Shown piece by piece: positions 25,165 through 34,284 of a stretch of DNA of 64,000 nt. Location: positions 1 to 64,000 of the forward strand of contig CAKPIT010000006.1 of NCBI GenBank assembly GCA_934162445.1, written 5' to 3'. The notes under the pieces were generated by a model. It ran no database searches and had not been told where the DNA came from. It worked only from the letters and a program-made list of their open reading frames with translations. How positions within the stretch are numbered: the first letter of the stretch is position 1; each line of letters starts with the position of its first letter. This DNA comes from an uncultured Bacilli bacterium (GTDB taxonomy: Bacteria > Bacillota_I > Bacilli_A > RF39 > UBA660). Made by a program: the position numbers and the translations under genes.

Positions 25165-27874
25165 ATTATTACTTGTTCCCTTAATAGCAATTTCCGCATC
25201 TTTAGGAGTAATGACATCATCTATGAATAGTGTTAATGCTGAAAACAACAAAACATGTCCGGGAGAAACATTTAGAGACACTTACCTTAGTAAAATAATC
25301 ATTAAATATGATAAGAATCAGGCTATTATTACCAACAATTCCTCTCTTAATTTAACTTATAGTTATTATAGTGATGGTAATACCACGGAAGGGGAATTAA
25401 ATAATGGAGCCACCATTACTTTACCAGTAACAACCGGTGGGGAAATCACCTATTTTCTAAAAGAAGATATGACATCAGGTTGTGAAGCTCCTAAAGGAAC
25501 GGAAATTGGTCGCGTTGAAATAAATAGTGATGGCTTACAAGATAATAACTTATATAACGATGCTATTTGTGTTAACTATCGTAATAAATGGGCTAATGTT
25601 AAAGAAATGAAAGAAGCTGTTCCACATTGTTTTAGTCCCCAAACTTATACTAATTACACCAAAGAAGAGGTAAGTGGTTGGATAAATATTGCCGAGTCAT
25701 ATTATCAAACTAAAACTACTACCACTGATCAAAACTTTACCTCTTCAGAAGGTTACCAAAAAGTAGATGATCCAACCAATATTGTTAGTCTTATGTGTGA
25801 TGCTTTTAAAACCAATAACTATGAAACCATGCATAAATACTACTATGTAGGACCTGCTAAGAAAAGTAGTAGTCTTAAAGGTTGTGAAACAACCTGTAAA
25901 GAAGAAATTGAAGTAAACTTTAGTGATCCCGTTGCTACTCAAGCTGGTATGTGTTTCCAGTATTTAATTGAAATAAAATCAAAAGTTGTCTGCAAATCAA
26001 CTTATAAAGGTGAACTACCAAAAATGAAACAAGTTTGCTATCCATCCCCATCATGTGTCTCTGGTAAAACAAGCTATGTCGTCGGTGGTCCAAATGAAGA
26101 TTTTGATAACTGTGTTCAATCATGTGATAATGGTGAATATAGTCAAAAATGTATTAACAAATGCTACAATCAAGTTTATAAAAACAAAAAGACAACTACG
26201 AAAAAAGCAAGTAGTGTCAATAGTAGTATTACCGCTAATCTTCTAACTTTCGAAAGTAACAGTTATTATAACTATTTAATGTTAGCATCAAGAAACGGAA
26301 TACCAGCATACTCTAACAGCAATGATCGCTGTCTTAACATGAGTGCTACCGAACTTTATAATTACAAACAAAAAAATCCGGGCGGTCATTATAGTGGTAA
26401 CAAATGGGTAATCGATGATGCTAATTGCCTTCCAATTGGTCCATATTACTTTAGAAGTGTTGCCCAAACTGACTTAACTTTAAGAATGGTAAAAGCACAA
26501 TTCACTTATGGTAGAATCCCATCACGTGGCTACACTCCTGATGGTAATGGAATTTTAAAAGATAATTATGTTAATGGTAATATGTGTACAGATAAATGTA
26601 CATGGGTTGGTAGTTGTCCAGCTGATTCCGTTTTAACCGAAACCATTGCAAGAGAACAATACGAAAAAGAATTAAAAGAATATCAACAAAATAAATCAGC
26701 CTGCGAAACCACTACTAACGTTTGTAATGGTACCGCTTGTGAAAGTGAAAATACTGAATATAAAATCATTGCTACAAACCGCAAAGAAACTGATCCAACA
26801 GCAGATGATGAAAAGAACTTAAAAGATGAAGAATTAGAAAAAGAAACCAAATATCGTTTCGTTTACAAATCAAGTCAATGCTTAAATGAAAATAAAGCTA
26901 AAGACAATCCAAAAGGCAATCGTCCAGTAGACATTCTCCTTTTCGATGGTTCTTGTGAAGATGGTGAAAAAGATGAATGGAATTATCACAATATCATCAC
27001 TTTCCCAAAAGCATGGATTAACAATAAAACTGGTAGCGTTTATGATAAAGGAACTCCAACTAATAAAGAATACTACACTGATAGTGGTAATCAGTTCTGT
27101 ACAAGATTAAATTCTGCTCCTGTTAATACTGCATGGTATGAGTGGAAAGTTCAACAAAACGCTAAAGAATTAACCGATGCTGAAAAAAGCACCATTACGA
27201 AAGATATTGAATATAACATTAAAGGAAAAATTAAAAATTATGGTTACTTTGATTGGAATTTTGATATCAATTGCTTCTACGCTTTAATTAAAGATCCCGC
27301 AACTTGTACTGGTACATCTTGTAAAGATAGCAACAATAAAACAAGCACACAATCCCCAGTTACCAATGCTAAATTTAGATCAATTTCCTTAACCAACCTT
27401 TTCCCAAAAACAAGTACTGGAAAAGATCGTAAGATAGGCTTCAACTGGACTTGTAATGCTACTAATCTTGAAAATAAAGATTATCCTGTTCAACCAGTAG
27501 CCTTAAAAAATAAAATTGAAAAAGAAGGAGATAACGTTTATAACGATAGCAATATTGATTATGAAATAAAACTAACTCCTGAAACTATCAAAAAAATCAG
27601 AGCTTACAACGCTAATAATAATAAAGATTATTCTAAATCAAGTGATAAATATGGTATGTCATTATCAAAAGAAAAAAGTGGTATAACAATCTACAAGAGT
27701 GACTTCTTACACAAATCAGAAAACATCAGTAGTGCCGTTATTAAAAGTGGTGTTATCGGTTGTAACGATCAAGTTGGAACCGGAAATAATGCTACTTGTG
27801 CACCAATTGATACTACTAATGCTTGTTATAATGAATACATTGCCCAAAGCAGTGTTATGAAAGGGGGCAAATAA
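25151..27874 (+). CDS. Large secreted Cys-rich protein, function unknown
   Basis: A protein of about 907 residues with a signal peptide (MKKSKLLLVPLIAISASLGV, likely cut after SVNA). It has no transmembrane segment after that. Many Cys residues occur, several in pairs such as CETTCKEE and CTDKCTWVGSC, suggesting disulfide bonds outside the cell. A Lys/Glu-rich helical stretch lies near residues 495-520. I recognise no domain, and there is no LPXTG motif. ATG 25151 follows AAAAGGAG and gives the signal peptide; an upstream in-frame ATG at 25082 would add a basic stretch that hides it. A candidate structural or adhesive part of the secretion/pilus machine. Confidence 0.7.
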   Translation: MKKSKLLLVPLIAISASLGVMTSSMNSVNAENNKTCPGETFRDTYLSKIIIKYDKNQAIITNNSSLNLTYSYYSDGNTTEGELNNGATITLPVTTGGEITYFLKEDMTSGCEAPKGTEIGRVEINSDGLQDNNLYNDAICVNYRNKWANVKEMKEAVPHCFSPQTYTNYTKEEVSGWINIAESYYQTKTTTTDQNFTSSEGYQKVDDPTNIVSLMCDAFKTNNYETMHKYYYVGPAKKSSSLKGCETTCKEEIEVNFSDPVATQAGMCFQYLIEIKSKVVCKSTYKGELPKMKQVCYPSPSCVSGKTSYVVGGPNEDFDNCVQSCDNGEYSQKCINKCYNQVYKNKKTTTKKASSVNSSITANLLTFESNSYYNYLMLASRNGIPAYSNSNDRCLNMSATELYNYKQKNPGGHYSGNKWVIDDANCLPIGPYYFRSVAQTDLTLRMVKAQFTYGRIPSRGYTPDGNGILKDNYVNGNMCTDKCTWVGSCPADSVLTETIAREQYEKELKEYQQNKSACETTTNVCNGTACESENTEYKIIATNRKETDPTADDEKNLKDEELEKETKYRFVYKSSQCLNENKAKDNPKGNRPVDILLFDGSCEDGEKDEWNYHNIITFPKAWINNKTGSVYDKGTPTNKEYYTDSGNQFCTRLNSAPVNTAWYEWKVQQNAKELTDAEKSTITKDIEYNIKGKIKNYGYFDWNFDINCFYALIKDPATCTGTSCKDSNNKTSTQSPVTNAKFRSISLTNLFPKTSTGKDRKIGFNWTCNATNLENKDYPVQPVALKNKIEKEGDNVYNDSNIDYEIKLTPETIKKIRAYNANNNKDYSKSSDKYGMSLSKEKSGITIYKSDFLHKSENISSAVIKSGVIGCNDQVGTGNNATCAPIDTTNACYNEYIAQSSVMKGGK

Positions 27875-27877
27875 TCT

Positions 27878-28339
27878 ATGAATAAAGCCACATTAATCGT
27901 TGGTATCATCTTACTTGCAATTATCACCTTTGGTGTTGTTAACGTTGTTCAAAATTATCAAACTGGTAACGAATTAGATTACTACTTATTAAAAGAAACT
28001 ACTGAAGCGGCTATGACTGATGCAGTTGACGTTGGTTATTACCGCTTAAGTGGCTTACTTCGTATCGACAAAGAAAAATTTGTTGAAAGTTTCGTTAGAC
28101 GTTTTGGTGAGAATGTATCTAATCAACGTGAATATGATATTAAATTTTATGATATCAATGAAACACCACCCAAAGTAAGTATTAAGGTAACATCAAGTAC
28201 TAATGCTAGTGTTGAAGGTGACACCCTTCCCATCAGCAACAACATTGATGCCATCTTAGAATCAAAATACTATGAAAATAAATATGTTACAGAAATGACT
28301 AGAAGTGGTAAACTTGATTACAGTCAAGTTGAATCATAA
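27878..28339 (+). CDS. TadE/pilin-like membrane protein (DUF5411-like)
   Basis: A 153-residue protein with a short N-terminus, one hydrophobic helix (about residues 5-23: LIVGIILLAIITFGVVNVV) and an extracytoplasmic domain. The helix directly at the N-terminus, followed by a Tyr/Asn-rich segment, is the usual layout of minor pilins and TadE-like proteins. It has no Cys pair. It is four bases after the secreted Cys-rich protein and 20 before the CpaB-like gene. It is probably a minor pilin or assembly part of the Tad machine. Confidence 0.55.
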   Translation: MNKATLIVGIILLAIITFGVVNVVQNYQTGNELDYYLLKETTEAAMTDAVDVGYYRLSGLLRIDKEKFVESFVRRFGENVSNQREYDIKFYDINETPPKVSIKVTSSTNASVEGDTLPISNNIDAILESKYYENKYVTEMTRSGKLDYSQVES

Positions 28340-28359
28340 AAGAATAAGGAGGAAAGAAT

Positions 28360-29187
28360 ATGAATAATTTAATAGTTGGAATTAAGAAATTTTTAACTAA
28401 CAAAAATACCGTCACAATCGTGGGAGTATTACTTGCTATTATTGTTCTATATGTAGGATACAATATGCAAATAAAAAGGGCTATCACTCCCGTTACTGTT
28501 CCCTATGCCCTAGAAAAAATCAAACCAAGAAAACAAATAACTGAAGATATGATTGGAACTATGGAAATTCCTAAAGCCATGGTTACCAACAATCGTAATA
28601 TTATTACCAATACTGCCGATGTTATTGATATGTATTCTAATGGTGATAGTGTTATTCCTCAAGGTAGTCTCTTTTATAAAAGCAGTGTTGTTTCAAGAGA
28701 ACAATTACCAGATAGCATTATCTTAGATTATCCTAAAAAATACGTTTTATATAACTTAGATGTAGATATGGCCAGTACCTATAGTAACTCTATATATCCC
28801 GGTAATTATATTGATATCTATTTAAAAGTTCAAAATGCGGCTGCTAACCAACAAGGAACAATCGCTCCAGACCGAATTATGATTGGTAAATTACTAACCA
28901 ACGTTAAAGTCTTAGCAGTTTATGATAGTAGTGGTAACAGTGTCTTTGATGACTTAGATGAAAAAACCGCACCTGCTCAAATCATCTTTGCTGTTCCAGA
29001 AGAATATCATATCTTATTACGTAAAGCTTCATATTTAAGAGCCTACGAATCAGAAATAATTCCTGTTCCAACAGCTGAAAGCTTAGAAGATAATCCGGGC
29101 GATGTTAAACTTTCTAGTGACGATTTGAAAAACTTCATTAATAACGTAACCGCTATGACAGAAGAAGACTTATCATACACTAGATAA
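28360..29187 (+). CDS. cpaB: Flp pilus assembly protein CpaB-like (SAF domain)
   Basis: A 275-residue protein with one N-terminal helix (about 19-37: TIVGVLLAIIVLYVGYNMQ). A SAF/RcpC domain lies from about 44, with VTVPYALEKIKPRKQITEDMIGTMEIPK and NGDSVIPQGSLFYKSSVV, the pattern of CpaB/RcpC proteins. The second half includes GNYIDIYLKVQN and FAVPEEYHILLRKAS, as in Flp pilus proteins. CpaB takes part in Tad/Flp pilus assembly outside the membrane. AAGGAGGAAAG precedes the ATG. cpaF follows after 12 bases. Confidence 0.8.
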   Translation: MNNLIVGIKKFLTNKNTVTIVGVLLAIIVLYVGYNMQIKRAITPVTVPYALEKIKPRKQITEDMIGTMEIPKAMVTNNRNIITNTADVIDMYSNGDSVIPQGSLFYKSSVVSREQLPDSIILDYPKKYVLYNLDVDMASTYSNSIYPGNYIDIYLKVQNAAANQQGTIAPDRIMIGKLLTNVKVLAVYDSSGNSVFDDLDEKTAPAQIIFAVPEEYHILLRKASYLRAYESEIIPVPTAESLEDNPGDVKLSSDDLKNFINNVTAMTEEDLSYTR

Positions 29188-29199
29188 AAGGAGGAAGTT

Positions 29200-30384
29200 A
29201 TGAACGATTCCATATTTGATAAATTAGATTTTGGTCCCTTTAAACCTTTAATAGATGATGATGATATCACCGATATTTCCTATTGTAATCATGGTCAAAT
29301 TTGGGTTCGTTCCCTAACATATGGATCTAAAAGAGTAGAAATAGAAGGCCTAACTGATACCTTCGTTGAAAAGTTAGCCTTCCAGTGCTCAAACGTTATG
29401 GGAACAACCTTCAATAATGCCAAACCATTTCTAGATGCCGAAAGTAGTGAACTACGTCTTAACTTTGTTCATTCTACTATTGCCACCAATGGTATCGCGG
29501 TTGTAATCCGTAAAACACCCGCTAAAATTAGATTAAGCAAAGAAAAACTACTTAAGGAAGATTACTTTACCGCCAATATTCATGATATTTTAATAAAATG
29601 CGTTGAAGGACACTGTAATATCATGGTAAGTGGTGAAACCGGCTCTGGTAAAACAGAATTTGTTAAATATCTTGCTAGTCACACCAAAGAAAATGAAAAG
29701 ATAATTACTATTGAAGATACTCTTGAATTACATCTAGATAAGATATTCCCTCATCGTGATATCGTTGCTATGAAAACTAATAACATTGCAAATTACACCG
29801 ATGTTTTAGTAACCTGTATGCGTCAAAATCCTAAATGGATTTTACTATCAGAAGTTCGTAGTGCTGAAGCGGTAACCGCAGTTCGCAACTCAATATCATC
29901 AGGGCACAATATCTTATCAACCATCCATGCTGATAAAGCCAGTGCTATTCCATACCGTATGTATTCACTACTAGAAAATGACATCGATGTTGATCAGTTC
30001 TTAAATACTATCTATCGTTACATTCAACTAGGAGTTCATATTAAAGCTTACTATAGCAAAGAATATGGTAAATTCCACCGGGAAGTTGATGAAGTAGTAG
30101 AGTTCTACGTTGATGAAAACAACAAACCACAAACGCATATTCTTTATCAAAAAACTTTTGGTAAAGCTCCCGTTCAAAATATGCCAAGTGATCATTTACG
30201 AGAATACTTAGAAAATCAAAACATCCGAATTGATGATTTATTTTCTAAAGGTGACTCATTAAGTAATATTAATACTGAAGTGGAAAGTTTAGAAAACTCC
30301 ACACCAAATATACCTAATAATTCAAGTATTACACCAAATACTAATTCCTTTGGAGTTAATTTTTCTCCCGATGAAATAGTATAA
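29200..30384 (+). CDS. cpaF: Type II/IV secretion ATPase, CpaF/TadA-like
   Basis: A 394-residue hexameric ATPase of the VirB11/PilT/TadA superfamily, the motor for pilus assembly. Walker A GETGSGKTEF is at about 145-154, the Asp box has IEDTLELHL, Walker B lies around WILLSEVRSAEA, and the His box has GHNILSTIHAD. The C-terminus (from about 335) is a low-complexity Asn/Ser/Pro tail, which is unusual. AAAGGAGG precedes the ATG. The genes for its two membrane platform proteins follow directly. Confidence 0.9.
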   Translation: MNDSIFDKLDFGPFKPLIDDDDITDISYCNHGQIWVRSLTYGSKRVEIEGLTDTFVEKLAFQCSNVMGTTFNNAKPFLDAESSELRLNFVHSTIATNGIAVVIRKTPAKIRLSKEKLLKEDYFTANIHDILIKCVEGHCNIMVSGETGSGKTEFVKYLASHTKENEKIITIEDTLELHLDKIFPHRDIVAMKTNNIANYTDVLVTCMRQNPKWILLSEVRSAEAVTAVRNSISSGHNILSTIHADKASAIPYRMYSLLENDIDVDQFLNTIYRYIQLGVHIKAYYSKEYGKFHREVDEVVEFYVDENNKPQTHILYQKTFGKAPVQNMPSDHLREYLENQNIRIDDLFSKGDSLSNINTEVESLENSTPNIPNNSSITPNTNSFGVNFSPDEIV

Positions 30385-30400
30385 GAAAGGAGGGGTTAAT

Positions 30401-31294
30401 GTGGTACTTTTCTTATTAATCGTCATTGGTTTAGTTATCATTTTATACCGCGATTATAAAGGTCAAGATGTTTCTAAATATATCATTGAACAAGTTCAAA
30501 GTATATATGACCGTTTCGCTCCTTTATCTTTTAAAGTAGTGCGTGAAAAAACCAAAGAACTAGGGCAAGAATACACCACCAAACAATATTTAATCCAAAT
30601 CGCTTTACTAGGAGGTTTTACCTTTTTAGTTACATATTTGTATTTTTATAATATTGTTATTTCTGTCATTTATGTTATTATTGCCATTGCCTTTATTCCA
30701 TATCTATCATTTTTAAGATGTAAAAGAGTCTATAGTGAATTTATCTTTGAACAAGTTCAAATCTATACGACCAATGTCATCATGGAATTTGCAACAACCC
30801 AAAGTTTTGTTAAATCCCTTGAAGGTGTAAGAGATTCTGGCGTCTTAGAAGATCCTTTATTAACTGATGTTAATCACATGATAGATTTAGCCTATGAACA
30901 AGGGTCAATTGATGAAGCCTTATCTTACATGAATAATAAATATCCATATTATATTGTTAAAAATATGCATCAGTTATTCTTACAAATAACTAAAGAAGGT
31001 GCCAAAGATACGGGTGAGAGTTTAGAAAACATGCAACTAGATATCGATACCCTAGTTGAAAGTGTATATAGAGACCGTATGGATAGAGCCAACTTCCATA
31101 AAAAGTTCTTACGTTATGGCGTTGTCTTATTCCTTCTTGTTATGTTAGTCCAATATATGATAGGAAATGATAGCTATCTAGAATTAATCAAAAGAACCTA
31201 TATTCAATTAATCCTTCATGGAATTATTATTTTCAATAGTTATTTCCTTCTAAAAGGAGAAAAATATTATAATGAGAATGTGGGGGTAGAGTAA
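30401..31294 (+). CDS. tadB: TadB-like pilus platform protein
   Basis: A 297-residue membrane protein. A short N-terminal helix is followed by two helices around 65-105, a cytoplasmic four-helix region (about 110-230) that resembles the T2SSF domain (FEQVQIYTTNVIMEFATTQ, LENMQLDIDTLVESVYRDRM), and two C-terminal helices. It would form the inner-membrane platform that CpaF drives. The start is read as GTG 30401 after GAAAGGAGG. The next gene, a second platform protein, begins one base after its stop, as in tad operons. Confidence 0.7.
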   Translation: MVLFLLIVIGLVIILYRDYKGQDVSKYIIEQVQSIYDRFAPLSFKVVREKTKELGQEYTTKQYLIQIALLGGFTFLVTYLYFYNIVISVIYVIIAIAFIPYLSFLRCKRVYSEFIFEQVQIYTTNVIMEFATTQSFVKSLEGVRDSGVLEDPLLTDVNHMIDLAYEQGSIDEALSYMNNKYPYYIVKNMHQLFLQITKEGAKDTGESLENMQLDIDTLVESVYRDRMDRANFHKKFLRYGVVLFLLVMLVQYMIGNDSYLELIKRTYIQLILHGIIIFNSYFLLKGEKYYNENVGVE

Positions 31295-31295
31295 T

Positions 31296-32075
31296 ATGGC
31301 TATAATAATTGTTGCAATTATCATTATCTTTGTTTTAATCTATAATAAAACAATTGATGAAAAAAAATTCATAAAAGATAACCGTAAATACTTTGATATT
31401 ATTAAAGAAGATGATTATGATTTCTTAGTTTATGCTAAATATGGAGATAAAGTAGAACCTGATGTTTTATTTCAAAAAAGAGTAATCTATGCTTTAGGAA
31501 CATTCTTTCTTTTTATGTTCTTATTCATTAGTAATATCTCTTTAATAAACATTTTATTAGCAGTTATTATTTCAATCATTATTTTTAAATCATCATATTT
31601 ACAATTAAAATCATCATATAAAAAGCATCTGCATGAAATAGATATAATGTTGCCATACTATTTAAAGAGTTTAGAAATATTAATTCAACATTATACGGTT
31701 CCTGTTGCAATTGGTAAAAGTATTGATGATGCCCCTGATATTTTTAAACCGGGGTTACGTGACTTGATTGAAAAAATTAATTCTGGTGATTCTAGCATTG
31801 ATCCTTATATGGAGTTTGCCAATACTTATCCTGTTAGAGATTCCATGCGTATGATGCGACTTTTATATCGTCTTGGTTTAGGTGGTCAAGAAAAGAAGCA
31901 AGAACGTCTTTTAATGTTTTCTAGAACTGTCTCAAACTTACAAGCGAAAGCACGTGATACTAAATATAAGGAAAGACTAGACTACATGGGAAATCAAACC
32001 ATGATTATGTTAATTGTAACTGGTGTTTCTGTTATGATTGTAATCTTGACATCTTTAGTTACAATGATTTCCTAA
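31296..32075 (+). CDS. tadC: TadC-like pilus platform protein
   Basis: A 259-residue membrane protein with one helix at the start, two helices at about 64-100, a cytoplasmic T2SSF-type helical bundle (KSLEILIQHYTVPVAIGKSI, DSMRMMRLLYRLGLGGQEKK) and one helix at the end. It pairs with the TadB-like protein before it. TadB and TadC are usually encoded together after tadA/cpaF, as here. Confidence 0.7.
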   Translation: MAIIIVAIIIIFVLIYNKTIDEKKFIKDNRKYFDIIKEDDYDFLVYAKYGDKVEPDVLFQKRVIYALGTFFLFMFLFISNISLINILLAVIISIIIFKSSYLQLKSSYKKHLHEIDIMLPYYLKSLEILIQHYTVPVAIGKSIDDAPDIFKPGLRDLIEKINSGDSSIDPYMEFANTYPVRDSMRMMRLLYRLGLGGQEKKQERLLMFSRTVSNLQAKARDTKYKERLDYMGNQTMIMLIVTGVSVMIVILTSLVTMIS

Positions 32076-32090
32076 TTTCAAAAAAACTAG

Positions 32091-32118
32091 TTACAAAAAA
32101 ATAATATTTTGTTATAAT
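32091..32118 (+). promoter_or_regulatory. Internal promoter before the small pilin gene
   Basis: TTACAA (32091-32096), 16 bases, then TATAAT (32113-32118). It could raise transcription of the pilin gene above that of the assembly genes. Confidence 0.45.
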
Positions 32119-32154
32119 TAAAGTGATAATCAGAAAGGAAAGGTGAGTTAATAA

Positions 32155-32316
32155 ATGAAAGAAGCAACTGGAGAATTAAATATGACTGTAGTAACTATTA
32201 TCCTAATAGGAGTTGTTGTAGCCTTTTTCTATGCATTTTGGCCTACAATAAGAAATAGTATTCAAAATCAATGGAATACAACTACAACAGACCAAACAGT
32301 ACAACCAAAAGGCTAA
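32155..32316 (+). CDS. Small Flp-type pilin candidate
   Basis: A 53-residue protein, MKEATGELNMTVVTIILIGV followed by VVAFFYAFWPTIRNS, with a hydrophobic helix near the N-terminus and a short polar tail. Flp pilins are this small. A Gly at position 6 (MKEATG) stands where a prepilin peptidase would cut; the next gene begins MREAIG, which gives a shared leader form. The conserved Glu of classical Flp pilins is not at the usual place. It has its own promoter upstream and AGAAAGGAAAGGTGAG before the ATG. The likely major pilin subunit. Confidence 0.65.
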   Translation: MKEATGELNMTVVTIILIGVVVAFFYAFWPTIRNSIQNQWNTTTTDQTVQPKG

Positions 32317-32332
32317 GAGGAAGTGATTAATA

Positions 32333-32782
32333 ATGCGGGAAGCGATAGGTCAAGTTTATACCTTACAAATTATATTAGTATTTGTCTTACTAATTAACGG
32401 ATACATGGCATACTCTGTCAATTACACTAGAGCATTCCGTGTTAAAAATCAAATAATTAATTATATTGAGCAATACGAAGGGGCTGAAGGCAAAGAAGTT
32501 CAAACTAAAATTGCCGATTACACTAAGCAAATGACTTATAATGTTTCAAATCAACAAATAACAACTTATAAGAATAATCATACTGATGCTGTTTGTCAAA
32601 ATGATTGGTGTTATATTCCTCATAGTGTTAATAAGGAAGAAGCCGATGGGACAAGACAAGGTAAATACTATACTGTTACAACCTTTGTCAATATTGATAT
32701 TCCCGTCATTAATAATCTAATTGGCCTAGGATCCTTTTTAGAGGTTAAAGGAGAAACTAAGACTATTTATACAGAAGAATAG
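32333..32782 (+). CDS. Minor pilin-like protein
   Basis: A 149-residue protein with leader-like MREAIG, then a hydrophobic helix (about 8-27: YTLQIILVFVLLINGYMAY), then a soluble domain with two Cys (CQNDWC) that may form a disulfide. The layout matches minor pilins or TadE/F pseudopilins. The leader MREAIG closely resembles MKEATG of the preceding small pilin, so both may be processed alike. It follows by 16 bases with AGAGGAAGTG before the ATG. Confidence 0.6.
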   Translation: MREAIGQVYTLQIILVFVLLINGYMAYSVNYTRAFRVKNQIINYIEQYEGAEGKEVQTKIADYTKQMTYNVSNQQITTYKNNHTDAVCQNDWCYIPHSVNKEEADGTRQGKYYTVTTFVNIDIPVINNLIGLGSFLEVKGETKTIYTEE

Positions 32783-32793
32783 GAGTTGACTAT

Positions 32794-33771
32794 ATGAATG
32801 TTATTATTGCTAATGAAGCAAAGGATATGTTATCATCACTAGATATTGAAGTAATTAAAAGTGTTGATGGTATCCATACTGCCGATGAAATTGTTGAAAT
32901 GTTTAAAAACTTTTTCTATGCTAGAATGATTTTAGACATAACAGCTATTGAAAATTATGATGATATTACTAATATTCAAAAAATATCAATTGGTCTTGAT
33001 GCTGATAAAATAATCTTAGTTTTACCAAATAATGAATTATATGCTTCAAGTACTTATTTATCAAAGATCATTTCCATGGGAATATATAACTTTACTACAA
33101 ATCTTGATGGCGTAAGATATTTCCTAGAACATCCTAATACTTATAAAGATGTAGCTCATATTCAACAGCTTAGTAATTTATCAAGTACTATCAATGATAA
33201 AGTCATGGCTGGTTCAAGAATCATCGGTATCAAAAATGTTACTGATCATGCTGGTAGTACAACCTTAATATATATGCTCAAAAAAGAATTAGAACAGTCT
33301 TATGGAATGAGTGTTATTGCTATTGAAGTGAATCGTCATGACTTTGCCTATTTCAATAGTCCTAATATGATCTCAGTTAGTGATGAAAACTTAATGAGTG
33401 AAATTGTCAAACGAAAAGATGTATCTGTTATTTTAATAGATTTAAATGATTCAAATAATGAGGGTGCCTGTGGCGATGTTTTATATTTACTTGAACCATC
33501 AAGTATAAAACTTAATCGTCTAATGCGCCGTAACCGTAAAATCTTTGAAGAATTAAGAGGGAAGAAAATAGTTTTAAATCAAAGTCTATTATCAAATAGT
33601 GATATTATGGATTTTGAATATGAAGGTAAAACTAAAGTGTATTATAATATTCCCCCCCTTAATGATCGTATTAAAAATCCTATCTTAAGTGAATTCTTAG
33701 CTAAAATAGGATTAGTTAGTAGTCCTAAAGAAAAAGATGAAGGTAAAATCTTTGGATTATTTAAAAGATAA
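32794..33771 (+). CDS. CpaE/TadZ-like protein
   Basis: A 325-residue protein. The N-terminal part (1-130) looks like a receiver-type domain without clear phospho-acceptor detail. The C-terminal part is a MinD/ParA-like P-loop fold with a degenerate Walker A (IKNVTDHAGSTTLIY, about 150-164) and VSVILIDLND. CpaE/TadZ proteins recruit the Tad machine to its place on the membrane, and a degenerate P-loop is common in them. Position after the pilins and before the VirB-like genes fits. AGGAGTTGAC precedes the ATG. Confidence 0.7.
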   Translation: MNVIIANEAKDMLSSLDIEVIKSVDGIHTADEIVEMFKNFFYARMILDITAIENYDDITNIQKISIGLDADKIILVLPNNELYASSTYLSKIISMGIYNFTTNLDGVRYFLEHPNTYKDVAHIQQLSNLSSTINDKVMAGSRIIGIKNVTDHAGSTTLIYMLKKELEQSYGMSVIAIEVNRHDFAYFNSPNMISVSDENLMSEIVKRKDVSVILIDLNDSNNEGACGDVLYLLEPSSIKLNRLMRRNRKIFEELRGKKIVLNQSLLSNSDIMDFEYEGKTKVYYNIPPLNDRIKNPILSEFLAKIGLVSSPKEKDEGKIFGLFKR

Positions 33772-33774
33772 TAA

Positions 33775-33803
33775 TTGACAAAACAAAATTAATTATATAT
33801 TAT
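33775..33803 (+). promoter_or_regulatory. SigA-type promoter before the T4SS part
   Basis: TTGACA (33775-33780), 17 bases, then TATTAT (33798-33803). It would start transcription of the VirB2-like gene, separate from the Tad genes upstream. Confidence 0.65.
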
Positions 33804-33828
33804 TAAATTAGTGAAGGAGAGAGTAGTT

Positions 33829-34182
33829 ATGTTAACAAATTTTATGCAAATATTAACAACTGTAAATGTTGATGGCCCATGCCGTGGTTTAGGATTTCTT
33901 GTAAAAATAATTAAATATGGTTTATTCCCAATTTTACAAATTGGTGTTCCCATTATTTTAATCGTTTTAGGAACTTTTGACCTTGCTAAAGCCGTTATTG
34001 CCAGTGATGAAAAAGCTACTAAAGAAGCTCAAGGAAGATTACTTAAAAGATGTATTTATGCTATCGCTGTGTTCTTCATTGTTACTTTAGTAAGTTTATT
34101 ATTCTCAATGGTAGGAAGTATTGCAGGTGATTCTGCTACAGGACTTAACAATTGGAGCGATTGCTGGAATAATCCAGAATAA
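33829..34182 (+). CDS. VirB2/TrbC-like small membrane protein
   Basis: A 117-residue protein with two hydrophobic helices (about 35-55: YGLFPILQIGVPIILIVLG, and 80-105: CIYAIAVFFIVTLVSLLF) joined by a basic loop with DEKATKEAQGRLLKR. This two-helix layout is that of VirB2/TrbC pilin-like subunits, and it stands directly before a VirB6-like gene. ATG 33829 was chosen, with GAAGGAGAGAG upstream; a GTG at 33811 overlaps that site. A terminator and then a new promoter follow, so this gene may be expressed more strongly than its neighbours. Confidence 0.6.
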   Translation: MLTNFMQILTTVNVDGPCRGLGFLVKIIKYGLFPILQIGVPIILIVLGTFDLAKAVIASDEKATKEAQGRLLKRCIYAIAVFFIVTLVSLLFSMVGSIAGDSATGLNNWSDCWNNPE

Positions 34183-34204
34183 GCCTTAATAAAAAAATAA
34201 AAAT

Positions 34205-34236
34205 AATAGTAATTATAAATTGCTATTTTTTTTTTT
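34205..34236 (+). terminator. Terminator after the VirB2-like gene
   Basis: AATAGTAATT and AATTGCTATT form a 10-bp stem with one G-U pair around ATA, followed by nine or more T. Confidence 0.8.
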
Positions 34237-34248
34237 ATTTGATACAAT
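34220..34248 (+). promoter_or_regulatory. Promoter of the VirB6-like gene, overlapping the terminator
   Basis: TTGCTA (34220-34225), 17 bases, then TACAAT (34243-34248). The -35 lies in the 3' arm of the preceding terminator. Confidence 0.5.
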
Positions 34249-34284
34249 TAAATAGAGTAACTAACGGAAAGAGAAGTGAATAGG

